A DNA stretch of 20,703 nucleotides from a virus. The first letter of the stretch is position 1. Every line of letters starts with the position of its first letter. The stretch is from IMG/VR virus record IMGVR_UViG_3300033553_000181, positions 1 to 20,703 of that record. One strand, written 5' to 3'. Shown piece after piece: positions 6,862-14,339 of the stretch. The notes under the pieces were generated by a model. That model searched no databases. It was not told the DNA's origin and saw only the letters and a program-made list of their open reading frames with translations. The translations under genes and the position numbers were made by a program.

Positions 6862-8003
6862 ATTTTCCTCGTCAAAGGGTTAGGGTCAAAGGCTATGGTT
6901 TCCAAATCAAAAGAGTCGCCGTTCTGGTTTTTCAGGGTGAAGTTCCAGTAATTACCAACTAACCCCTTGCCGATATCAACTCTATGATTTTTGATCTCGT
7001 CGCTGTAACTGCGGGCCTCGTAGGTGTAAACCTGTTCGTCGGCATCGGCTTGTAATAACAATTTGCCGCCGGAGCCAACACCCAGATACACAGCCGGCAC
7101 TCTCTTCTTTTGCGTGGAACCAAAATCAGAGCGGCCAAAGTCGATGAGGGCGTCAATATCCTGTCCGGCGTCATCATCCCCGATCAGTTCATAAATACCA
7201 TCTTCAGCCAGGCCGTAGGATTTACCATCCACGGTGACAAATTCGTGAAAGCCGTAATCGTCATACTGGCTGGTGGCCATGGTATCGAGATTGAGCACCC
7301 AGGTCCGGCTTGTTTCATTCAAGACTGGTTTCAGCCCGATCTGCAGCAGGATCAAAGACACCGAGTCAATAGCGCTGAGCAGATTAAGGACGTAGGAACC
7401 AACCAAGGAACCGTGAGAGGTTGAGGTTGAACTACTGAGCAGATTCAGCAGTTGAATCCGGGTCAGGCTGCCGTAACTGGTGGATGTGATATTTGACAAC
7501 AGAGACAGCTTCTGGACCCGTGACAGGCTGCCGTAGGAGGTCATTCGTGAAGTGGAGAACAACCGTAAGGCGTCGTCACAGATCCCGAACGATCTCAGGG
7601 CCGGTAAATCCTGGGAACTGAAAGCATATTCGGTGTTGGTGCCGATGGATTGCAGGGCGGGAATATTGACGCTGCCGGTCGAGGCTGCCCCTGCCGTATA
7701 ACCAAAAGAGGTGAAGGCGGGCAGATGGGCATAACCGTACTGGGGTCCCGGTGGTACGTACTCGTTAGTGGCGCTGGAGATAAGGGCCGGTAAGGATTGG
7801 GAAGAGAAGGCGTAAGCAGTATTGCCGCCGACCGATTGCAAAGCGGGCAGATTCGCGGACCCTTGCGAAGCAACAGAGGCAACAGCCGTCAACGTCCCGC
7901 TGCCGCTCATGGTGACGGTGGTCCGGGCCTTGATCGTTAAAGTACCCGTGCCCCCTAAGAAACAACGATACTGGTCAAAAGTCAGAGAACCGGAGCCTTG
8001 CAT
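6858..8003 (-). CDS. Tail protein with internal repeats and conserved C-terminal tail domain
   Basis: The product has 381 residues. Residues 51-77 and 113-139 are a duplicated unit (NLPALQSVGGNTAYAFSSQ and NIPALQSIGTNTEYAFSSQ). Residues 157-216 are three copies of a 20-residue repeat beginning YGSL, YGSL and HGSL and ending with an LLS segment. Residues about 232-381 form the C-terminal domain: TWVLNLDT, a VDGKSYGLAEDGIYEL strand pair, DFGRSDFGSTQKKRVPAVYL, and the end GKGLVGNYWNFTLKN followed by a DSFDLETI strand. This block resembles a conserved domain seen on phage tail proteins. The gene starts right after the preceding TAG with GGGAGGGTG as ribosome binding site. It probably forms part of the tail tip or a fibre base. 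Confidence 0.78.
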   Translation of the reverse strand: MQGSGSLTFDQYRCFLGGTGTLTIKARTTVTMSGSGTLTAVASVASQGSANLPALQSVGGNTAYAFSSQSLPALISSATNEYVPPGPQYGYAHLPAFTSFGYTAGAASTGSVNIPALQSIGTNTEYAFSSQDLPALRSFGICDDALRLFSTSRMTSYGSLSRVQKLSLLSNITSTSYGSLTRIQLLNLLSSSTSTSHGSLVGSYVLNLLSAIDSVSLILLQIGLKPVLNETSRTWVLNLDTMATSQYDDYGFHEFVTVDGKSYGLAEDGIYELIGDDDAGQDIDALIDFGRSDFGSTQKKRVPAVYLGVGSGGKLLLQADADEQVYTYEARSYSDEIKNHRVDIGKGLVGNYWNFTLKNQNGDSFDLETIAFDPNPLTRKI

Positions 8004-8627
8004 CTACACCCTCCCGAATTTAACGCTGCCCGTAGTAAAGGCGGCACTGGTGATGGTATCGCCGGATGTATAGAGATAGCCGTAACCGAACAAGGGACCT
8101 GCTGCCGGGATTAATGATTTGTAGGCATAGTTGCCGTTAAGGTAAACAATCACCTCGTCCGGCTGCCGGTAGATTCTGGGGTTAATAGCCTTGGCCCCTA
8201 ACTGCTTGACCTTAACCCCGGACTCCATAACCCAGACCCCGGAATCATCCACTAACAATCCATGTTTAAAAGAGCCGAGGCTGTGCCCTTCCTTGTTCTG
8301 CCTGCCGATGCCAAGGAAGGCCACACCGCTGACAGTATAGCTTAAAAAGCTCCCTAAAGTAAGCTCATCAATGGTTCTGGCCCAACTGTTCCAGCCCCGC
8401 TGCGTCAGGTAATCTATCTGGGACGGAGTGGGCGGGATAGCCGGAATAGCGGCGATGGCGTCCTGTGCCGGAAGCCAGGTCTTGATAGTGGCGGTCGGTA
8501 AAGGGGCTGATGGTGCGCCGGAGGGGTCGGGGGTCGGGGTGCCGTCAATAACAATCCTGGTCTGATAATCAACCCAATCGTCCCACGGTAGTTCGTAGCC
8601 ATCACCGGGATTATATAAGCTGTCCAT
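8004..8627 (-). CDS. Phage tail-region protein, function unknown
   Basis: The product has 207 residues. Residues 30-60 are Pro/Ala/Thr-rich, probably a linker. The rest is beta-rich: SFLSYTVSGVAFLGIGRQNK, SFKHGLLVDDSGVWVMESG and a DEVIVYLNGNYAYKS strand resembling lectin-like sandwich domains. It starts one base after the previous stop, without a strong ribosome binding site, so coupling is likely. Gly-rich strands and its position between other tail genes suggest an appendage component. I do not recognise a named family. Confidence 0.65.
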   Translation of the reverse strand: MDSLYNPGDGYELPWDDWVDYQTRIVIDGTPTPDPSGAPSAPLPTATIKTWLPAQDAIAAIPAIPPTPSQIDYLTQRGWNSWARTIDELTLGSFLSYTVSGVAFLGIGRQNKEGHSLGSFKHGLLVDDSGVWVMESGVKVKQLGAKAINPRIYRQPDEVIVYLNGNYAYKSLIPAAGPLFGYGYLYTSGDTITSAAFTTGSVKFGRV

Positions 8628-8628
8628 A

Positions 8629-9126
8629 TCAGTTCACGATAACTTGAGAGGGATAGGAAGTGAAGCCGTAAAAGAGATAGAACCAAGTCCCTTGCGTGGT
8701 ATTCCAAGCGCCGATAAAAGTACCGGATAGGTACGGAGTGGGTAGGAAGGCCAGTGGTCTCCCTAGCAAGCCGTTATTCTGGATGGCGGTCAAGGCTCGA
8801 TGCCATTCATCTTTCAAGGCTGTGCGTCTGCTGGCCAGATTTACCCCGGAGAGAATAGCGGCGGCGTAATTATCATAGAAAGGGCGAACCGTTGATGCGT
8901 ACCTGGTTTCCGCTTGCGTGGCTCTTCTGATATATTGGCCTAAAGGTGGAGTCGCCGGGGCCACCCACGTTACTAAACTGTCCGTGGGCGTGATCTGCTC
9001 GATAGCGGTAACTGGTGAGCGGTCACTCCAATAACCAGCTCTCGCGGCCACACCGGGCGAGCCAGCCGTACCCGGCACACCGGCGGCTGTCACATCAACA
9101 GTAAAGTCTTTGATTAATTGAGTCAT
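8629..9126 (-). CDS. Small phage tail-region protein, function unknown
   Basis: The product has 165 residues. The ATG overlaps the TGA stop of the propeller gene (ATGA). The N-terminus includes GVPGTAGSPGVAARAG, a short glycine/proline stretch. The centre (RRATQAETRYASTVRPFYDN through RRTALKDEWHRAL) looks helical, and the C-terminal 40 residues (GAWNTTQGTWFYLFYGFTSY, PSQVIVN) look like beta strands with many aromatics. No family is recognised. The tight linkage with the propeller gene suggests the two act together, for example as connector and receptor-facing part. Confidence 0.62.
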   Translation of the reverse strand: MTQLIKDFTVDVTAAGVPGTAGSPGVAARAGYWSDRSPVTAIEQITPTDSLVTWVAPATPPLGQYIRRATQAETRYASTVRPFYDNYAAAILSGVNLASRRTALKDEWHRALTAIQNNGLLGRPLAFLPTPYLSGTFIGAWNTTQGTWFYLFYGFTSYPSQVIVN

Positions 9127-10034
9127 ATCAAGACCTCAGATTGACTGTGAAGCGATTGCCAAAAAGGCGGGACGGTCAGATCATAATCCAACCATGTCCC
9201 ATCAGGGGATGTGGCTACTTTGTCATAATTATTTGAGATGGCACAAAAAACAGTACCATTCCAAGCAATAGCATTCCATGTCAACGAATATGGCATAGTG
9301 TGAGCGGTCCATGTTATGCCATCAGGAGAGGTTGCCGTTTTGTTGGAGTTATATTTGATGGCGCAGAATAGCGTGCCGTTCCAGGCTACAGCCCGCCACC
9401 CGTTTGCATAAGCTGAAACTGTTTGTTTGGTCCATGTAATGCCGTCAGGAGAGGTGGCCACATTATCCGAGGCATAGTTAATTGCACAAAATATTGTTCC
9501 GTTCCATATTATATCTTGCCAACTGTATGAATCAATGAGGGCGTACGGTGCCCATGTCCATGTTATGCCATCAGATGAGGTTGCCACATCACCGAACTCC
9601 GAGATGGCACAAAAAACAGTACCATTCCAAGCAATTCCTATCCATGTCCTTTCAGCCGGCAGGGTCCGCTGGGTCCAGGTTATGCCATCGGGCGAAGTGG
9701 CGGCAATATCGGTCCAACTGGAGGCCAGGGCGCAAAACACCGTGCCGTTCCAGGCAAGCGCGTACCAGGCGCTTGAGACTGGAAGTGTTCCTTGTGTCCA
9801 AACTATCCCGTCTGATGATGTCGCGGAGACACTGCCACCTACCGCACAAAAAACAGAGCCGTTCCACTCGATCGCTAACCAACCCCCTAACGGAATCGTC
9901 CTCTGCATCCATGTCCTGCCATCTTGTGAGGTCGCGGCGACAGTACCATCGGCTACAGCACAAAAGACAGTGCCGTTCCAAGCAATTGCGGCCCATGCGC
10001 TTGACACCGGCATTGTTGATTTTACAGATATCAT
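9123..10034 (-). CDS. Seven-repeat beta-propeller-like tail protein
   Basis: The 303-residue product consists of seven repeats beginning at W14, W52, W90, W131, W172, W213 and W253, with spacings of 38, 38, 41, 41, 41 and 40. Each has the form W-x-x-I-A-W-N-G-T-V-F-C-A followed by A-T-S-x-D-G-x-x-W-T. The SxDGxTW part resembles the Asp-box of BNR/sialidase-type propellers but is one residue shorter. Seven repeats plus an N-terminal strand (MPVSS) that matches the end of repeat 2 suit a closed seven-bladed propeller. Every repeat has one Cys at the same place. No sialidase catalytic residues are evident, so binding of a host surface glycan is a better guess than cleavage. The ATG has no clear ribosome binding site and follows the previous stop by three bases, which suggests coupling. 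Confidence 0.82.
   Translation of the reverse strand: MISVKSTMPVSSAWAAIAWNGTVFCAVADGTVAATSQDGRTWMQRTIPLGGWLAIEWNGSVFCAVGGSVSATSSDGIVWTQGTLPVSSAWYALAWNGTVFCALASSWTDIAATSPDGITWTQRTLPAERTWIGIAWNGTVFCAISEFGDVATSSDGITWTWAPYALIDSYSWQDIIWNGTIFCAINYASDNVATSPDGITWTKQTVSAYANGWRAVAWNGTLFCAIKYNSNKTATSPDGITWTAHTMPYSLTWNAIAWNGTVFCAISNNYDKVATSPDGTWLDYDLTVPPFWQSLHSQSEVLI
9235..9269 (-). repeat. 35-bp exact direct repeat in the propeller gene, copy in blade 7
   Basis: This 35-base segment is identical to 9601-9635. It encodes IAWNGTVFCAIS from residue 256. The offset between copies is 366 bases, exactly three repeat units (122 codons). Other blades share the amino-acid motif but differ in codon choice, so this identity points to recent duplication or gene conversion rather than only protein-level conservation. 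Confidence 0.9.
9601..9635 (-). repeat. 35-bp exact direct repeat in the propeller gene, copy in blade 4
   Basis: This is the second copy of the repeat at 9235-9269 and encodes IAWNGTVFCAIS from residue 134. The bases on both sides differ at once, so the identity is confined to the core strand region of the blade. Recombination between the copies would delete or duplicate three blades without shifting the frame. Confidence 0.9.
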
Positions 10035-10037
10035 AAT

Positions 10038-11858
10038 TTATGGAAAATAGTTATAACCGTCATAATTGACCCTTATAGTTTGCGGCAAGGCTGGTGGCGG
10101 CGAGGGGTAATCTTGCATAGCCTTGACCATGGCGTCATTACCGTACAAGGCTGTTTCAAAACAATCTGCCCCAGAACCATCCGCTAACGGTTCACTAACT
10201 GGAAAAGGCAGGCGCATCATTATGTTCCAGCTATTCAAGCCTTCTAGTTCTTTCGCAGAGGTCCATAACAGGCTGGTAAAGTGGTAACGAATTTCATCTT
10301 CAGCAGTCGGCTCAATTGGGGTATATTTAACCACCCCGATCAAAACAATTTTATCGGTTGTCACCTGGACCGGCCTGACTTGCATCAAAGTGCAGAGGTC
10401 CGGCATATCTGGTAGCTTAATCCATTCCGTAAAAGGGGAGCCGTAATAGGTGGCCCTGATCTCTTTCGCCACATCGTTGCAGGCACAGAAATACAGACCA
10501 TTACTAGCATAACTGATCTCCGGGCGGGTACCGGGATTGTCCGTTACCTCAACCGGCACAATGATAGTTGAGTCGTGCATGCCTGTGGCGTTGATCTTCA
10601 CCCCGGACAGCCTTCTGGTCCAGATTTGCACCTCATTATTTTCATCATGGAACATTACCGAGTCATGCGGGTTCCAGGCATAGACATCTCTGAGATTAGC
10701 CGGACTGGGCCACACAAACAGATAATGCAGCATCTTACCCACGGCCCGCCAATCCACGACACTCGGAATAAGGGTTCTGGTGGTTCTGGCCAGTAACAGC
10801 GGCATAAACTGGTCGGAGTTAATCAGGGTGGCGGTGTTGCCAACGGTTACAGACAAAAAAACCCGCCACTTTCTTTCAGCCGGATTGGCATTAAACCAGT
10901 CATTCGGCTGGTCAAGGGTGGAGCCGTCAATAGAGATGGCATCCACATCAAACCATAAGGCTTGGATAAAGACCTGCTCGCCCGTAGTGGCCCGAAAGGC
11001 ATAAGCGCCGATCTGGCGGACGGTTGATTTAAAAGTCGTCAGCATCAGATTACGCAGGCCGCTGGGCATCCCCGTTGTCACAATATCCGCAAGGTACATA
11101 AAACCATAAGCCGGAGTCTGTACCTGTGTTTCCGGGTCAACCGCCTCGTCAATTACAATAGCACTGATATGGCGGGGAGTGGTGTCGTCATAAACCCAGT
11201 CCAGGATAGTATCGGCAATCGCGATCTGCACTTGACCCGGTAGATTGAAACAGGTTTTTCTTATATCGCCTGCCCCGTTAATCACCGTTACTGAGCGCCG
11301 CCCTTCCGTATTTTTGCCGTTGCCATTATACAGATTGGTGGCTGAATCCAGCACCTGATAAGGATAATCAGGGGTTCCGTTCTCGTTAAAGTCTAAAAAT
11401 TGGTTATCAGTAATAGTAACATTCAGGGCCTCAGCCAGCTTGTACGGCATCAAGGACGGTTTGCCTGAATACTGAGCCACTAAGGTCATGGTCGGCTCAT
11501 GGAAGGCCGCACTGACTACCGGCTTAAAGGCTAGAGTGGTCCATTCGGTATAATCCAGCCCGAAGCGCAGTCCTTCGGTGTCATTAAAAGGGATATAGCT
11601 GTCGGTGTAGCCGGTACAACCGCCAGCCCAATAATCAGCAACCGCCATCTTGATACCGGATTGCGTCGAACAGGCCACAATCGCCCCCATCGGCGCGGTA
11701 ATCCTGCCACCCTCAAGACCGTCCAACTGGTGAACCTTGACCAGAAAACCATCCAGCATCGTGGCCTTGCCTGGTACGCCCATTTCCTTGATAGCGGCTA
11801 ACTGTTTTCTGGCAAACCACTTGCGTTTAAGGCTGCGGTCGCCGTCACAGGTTATCAC
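10038..11858 (-). CDS. Large tail-region virion protein, function unknown
   Basis: The product has 606 residues, with a GTG start at 11858-11856 overlapping the stop of the gene before (GTGA); GGCGAG lies just upstream. The N-terminus is charged (RSLKRKWFARKQLAAIKEMG). The rest is mixed beta and loop with many Trp and Tyr. Residues 156-164 read DFNENGTPD, a DxNxNG-type calcium-binding loop pattern as in dockerin or thrombospondin repeats; it is a single copy, so this is weak. I recognise no named domain. Size and position next to the propeller gene suggest a major tail, spike or fibre component. No signal peptide or membrane segment is evident. Confidence 0.7.
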   Translation of the reverse strand: MITCDGDRSLKRKWFARKQLAAIKEMGVPGKATMLDGFLVKVHQLDGLEGGRITAPMGAIVACSTQSGIKMAVADYWAGGCTGYTDSYIPFNDTEGLRFGLDYTEWTTLAFKPVVSAAFHEPTMTLVAQYSGKPSLMPYKLAEALNVTITDNQFLDFNENGTPDYPYQVLDSATNLYNGNGKNTEGRRSVTVINGAGDIRKTCFNLPGQVQIAIADTILDWVYDDTTPRHISAIVIDEAVDPETQVQTPAYGFMYLADIVTTGMPSGLRNLMLTTFKSTVRQIGAYAFRATTGEQVFIQALWFDVDAISIDGSTLDQPNDWFNANPAERKWRVFLSVTVGNTATLINSDQFMPLLLARTTRTLIPSVVDWRAVGKMLHYLFVWPSPANLRDVYAWNPHDSVMFHDENNEVQIWTRRLSGVKINATGMHDSTIIVPVEVTDNPGTRPEISYASNGLYFCACNDVAKEIRATYYGSPFTEWIKLPDMPDLCTLMQVRPVQVTTDKIVLIGVVKYTPIEPTAEDEIRYHFTSLLWTSAKELEGLNSWNIMMRLPFPVSEPLADGSGADCFETALYGNDAMVKAMQDYPSPPPALPQTIRVNYDGYNYFP

Positions 11859-12301
11859 TCGCCGGGCAGGCCAACAGCATAGGCGCTGACATCCGGCAGA
11901 CTCATACCGATAGTCCAGGCCACGGAGTTGACAATCAGATCAGCATTAAGCAGACCGATCGAGCCTTGCGCCCTATAAGCCGAAGCGCTGGCAGTACCAT
12001 CATCGGCTAGATCGACATGTCGATAAAAGGAAGGGGTGCCAGCGGCGGTGATAACAAAGGTCCACGCCTCAGAGGTCTTTTTTACCGCCATACCGTTGAC
12101 CGGCGCAGCTTCAAAAGTAACGCCGGTGCCTGCCCCATTCAAGGATATAGTGCCAAGTAATACCGCTGCGCCCAAGGAATCCTGCGCATTAGTCGGCACA
12201 GCGCCGCTGTAACACCTGAAAATCTTGCCAGCCATCAGGGCGATGTAATCATCACTTGATAGAAGGGCATTGCGTAAGCCGGTACTGATTTTAAAAGCCA
12301 T
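11855..12301 (-). CDS. Small beta-rich phage structural protein
   Basis: The product has 148 residues. It begins MAFKISTGLRNALL, then has IFRCYSGAVPTNAQDSL, a Gly-rich strand (GTISLNGAGTGVTFEAAP), a Trp strand (EAWTFVITAAGTPSFYRHV), GSIGLLNADLIVNSVAWTIG and a short final strand. This pattern recurs in a family of small virion proteins of many phages, known to me only as hypothetical or structural. The start is preceded by AAAGGAG. It is the last of three similar-sized beta-rich genes in tandem. Tail, neck or capsid decoration is possible; I cannot choose. Confidence 0.7.
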   Translation of the reverse strand: MAFKISTGLRNALLSSDDYIALMAGKIFRCYSGAVPTNAQDSLGAAVLLGTISLNGAGTGVTFEAAPVNGMAVKKTSEAWTFVITAAGTPSFYRHVDLADDGTASASAYRAQGSIGLLNADLIVNSVAWTIGMSLPDVSAYAVGLPGE

Positions 12302-12312
12302 TATTATCTCCT

Positions 12313-12705
12313 TTAACTGAGGGCGGCGATCATGTCACCGATATTAAGAACAAGCGGGTTAGCGTTATCAATGGTCGCAGGGGTCTGGAGTTCACCGATG
12401 ATCCAGCAGTTACCGCCAGTCAGGGCGTCCCAAATAGAGATATGACTGCCGGTATAAGTGCCAGCCGTAGGCGTCCAGGTAACAGAACCGACATTGGTGC
12501 TGCTGCCGGTGGTCGGGGTGGTAAAGGTCACAGCCTTGCGGACAAACCCGGCATCGTCACCGGCTACCAGTTCGCCAACCGTCCCGTCTTCGGTAGGGTC
12601 GGCATCATGGACCGCAGCATACCAGGCGGTCGGGCGGGTCGGTACGGCATCAGCGGTAAAGGCCCAGATCAACAGTTTGTTTTCAGCGTAGTTGGATAAA
12701 CTCAT
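12313..12705 (-). CDS. Small beta-rich phage tail or fibre-associated protein
   Basis: The 131-residue product starts at the ATG at 12705-12703 (MSLSNYAENKLLIWAF), not at the in-frame start 27 bases further up. The chosen ATG has GGGGGC before it and lies two bases after the preceding stop, and homologous phage proteins typically begin MSLSNYAENKLL. It continues with TAWYAAVHDADPTEDGTV, FVRKAVTFTTP, GSVTWTPTAGTYTGSHISIW and DALTGGNCWIIGEL. This is a recurring small phage structural family with a beta-sandwich look. An exact role is not established from the sequence. Confidence 0.75.
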   Translation of the reverse strand: MSLSNYAENKLLIWAFTADAVPTRPTAWYAAVHDADPTEDGTVGELVAGDDAGFVRKAVTFTTPTTGSSTNVGSVTWTPTAGTYTGSHISIWDALTGGNCWIIGELQTPATIDNANPLVLNIGDMIAALS

Positions 12706-12707
12706 AG

Positions 12708-13121
12708 TTAAGCCCCCAGGTTGTCTACCCAACCAGCGGTGACATCCAATGCTTCGCCAATATCCATCGGCTTTGGTGACGGACTAGCTACAACATCAGC
12801 TAAAATGCCAGTGGTAGAGCCGATAACCGGGTTAGATGTGATAAATCTACCTCGCACGGTTTCAGCTACAGGGAAAACAACTTTCAGGTCAGCCCCGGCA
12901 TTGGAGAAAATACCATCGGCATAGGCATCAGGAACTAATAACGGCCTGGTCCCGCCTTCATAAGTAGTGATTTCTCCGGCTGTTGCCAACAAAGAGGCCA
13001 TGGTATCTGTAGCTGCTGGCGTATGGGCATTTTTATACAAGCCGATATACCAAGCGGTGACTTGGGTGCCGCCCAGCATAGCCGCGCTGTTGCGGTAAGT
13101 CCTAAATTCGTTCGTGAGCAT
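12708..13121 (-). CDS. Small beta-rich phage structural protein
   Basis: The product has 137 residues, beginning MLTNEFRTYRNSAAMLGG, then VTAWYIGLYKNAHTPAATDT, an EITTYEGGTRPLLVPDAY segment and later beta strands (DLKVVFPVAETVRGRFITS, GSTTGILADVVAS). The layout (short N-terminal helix, a Trp-Tyr strand, then a beta sandwich) parallels the next gene. Its start lies directly after the stop of the nozzle-like gene, with GGAGG upstream, so both come from one transcript. The family is seen in many phages but has no firm function; a tail or neck attachment role is possible. Confidence 0.7.
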   Translation of the reverse strand: MLTNEFRTYRNSAAMLGGTQVTAWYIGLYKNAHTPAATDTMASLLATAGEITTYEGGTRPLLVPDAYADGIFSNAGADLKVVFPVAETVRGRFITSNPVIGSTTGILADVVASPSPKPMDIGEALDVTAGWVDNLGA

Positions 13122-14339
13122 TTATGCCCTCCTGATGGTTTCGGCTGCCGTATATGCACGGTTGGCCCTTGGTGACATGGTGGGGTTGATTAAGGTGGTA
13201 ATGGCCTGTTTCAGACCGTTATCCTCGCGAATAAGCATGGTGCCTTTGCTACTGTAGTCAGGGGCGACTTGATTCTCCTGGACGTTCTTTATTTCTCCAC
13301 CATTGCCGGCTATGATCTGGCCGCGCTCTGAAAACCATGTGACATTATCTGGTAGTTTTTTACCGGTACCCAGAGCCGCCCCATAGTCGAGTTTAGTCAA
13401 CTGCTGCCAGTTATCTGGAGTGCCTGATAGAAAGTAAGTTTGGTCCGCAACAATCCACACGCCATCATCAACCGGCTCACAGACTGTTATGTCTGCTGGG
13501 AATTGAAAGTAGCTGTCACTGAGTTGGGAAATAAGGTCCGGTGAATACGGCACGGTCACATAGAGCACCGACCCTTGGGCAATTAACAGGCGGCCATTCT
13601 GCTCCCGAATAATCTGGCCTGCCGGTGGTCTGGTCATCCATAGAGTATCAAGAACCTTACCGCCGTCATAATCAAAGAGGACTTGATAACTGGTCACTCC
13701 CAAGGCCACTTCCCCGCATTGAAAGAAGATATCGTTGTCGGGAGTGGTCAAATATAACCGCATGGCTGTTATTCTTGCATCATTCGGGTGCGGCAAGTGA
13801 GTGAAGGTCAGACCACAATTAGCGGGACCGGTTACTGATACAAAGTCACTGGCCCCTGATTCGTTACCGTTGGTGTCAACATAGGTCATGCAGGCCAGAT
13901 AAACCCCGGCATTAAAGGTGCCGCTCGTGACATTTACGATAGGGGTAGGCGGGTTATCCAAACCCCACACCGTGGCTACGTTGTTCACGATCTTTAAAGA
14001 TTTGAGACCGTCGCTGAAATAGACCGCGCCGTTAAACTCGTGAAAGGTGAAGGTCGTGCCGGTCACGATGGCTAAAGTGGTACCGAGCCAGGTCGTGGTA
14101 TTGACCGACTTCAAGCGGCCATGCTCGACCGCGAAGAGGCCGAAGCTACAACCGAAGCCGCCTTTCAAGCCGGACGAGCCGTAACGCTTAGTCATACCTT
14201 GACGGCGACTGCCTTTCCCGGCATTATCGAAGTCGGTGTTGACGGCATTGCGGACAGCGGCCAGGCCTTCCATGCTGCCTTGTGGCAGGGCATGGTCGGC
14301 GGCCAGGTTATTCATACCTGAGAAGGGTCCGATTTCCAT
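13122..14339 (-). CDS. Tail nozzle / packaged-DNA-stabilisation-like protein
   Basis: The product has 405 residues. The N-terminal signature EIGPFSGMNNLAADHALPQ, then VRNAVNTDFDNAGKGSRRQG, is characteristic of a podovirus family placed right after the head-to-tail adaptor gene. The centre has repeated beta hairpins (TFTFHEFNGAVYFSDGLKSL, GLDNPPTPIVNVTSGTFNAG, YLACMTYVDTNGNESGASDF), suggesting a propeller-like body. Gene order matches the slot that P22 gp10 or a nozzle protein fills, but I see no direct sequence similarity to gp10, so the functional name is inferred. Its ATG overlaps the adaptor stop (TAATG), which implies coupled translation. Confidence 0.72.
   Translation of the reverse strand: MEIGPFSGMNNLAADHALPQGSMEGLAAVRNAVNTDFDNAGKGSRRQGMTKRYGSSGLKGGFGCSFGLFAVEHGRLKSVNTTTWLGTTLAIVTGTTFTFHEFNGAVYFSDGLKSLKIVNNVATVWGLDNPPTPIVNVTSGTFNAGVYLACMTYVDTNGNESGASDFVSVTGPANCGLTFTHLPHPNDARITAMRLYLTTPDNDIFFQCGEVALGVTSYQVLFDYDGGKVLDTLWMTRPPAGQIIREQNGRLLIAQGSVLYVTVPYSPDLISQLSDSYFQFPADITVCEPVDDGVWIVADQTYFLSGTPDNWQQLTKLDYGAALGTGKKLPDNVTWFSERGQIIAGNGGEIKNVQENQVAPDYSSKGTMLIREDNGLKQAITTLINPTMSPRANRAYTAAETIRRA

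Noticed and set aside
9123-10034. Active sialidase
   Set aside because: The Asp-box-like motif is one residue shorter than the classic form and no arginine triad or catalytic Tyr/Glu arrangement can be identified.
9123-11858. Diversity-generating retroelement target region
   Set aside because: No reverse transcriptase gene, template repeat or C-type lectin variable-region signature is visible, and the repeats found are propeller blades.
12706-12732. Upstream in-frame start for the 131-residue beta-rich protein
   Set aside because: It would overlap the end of the preceding gene by 25 bases and add MGRQPGGLT, while the ATG at 12705 has a good ribosome binding site and the MSLSNYAENK start usual for the family.
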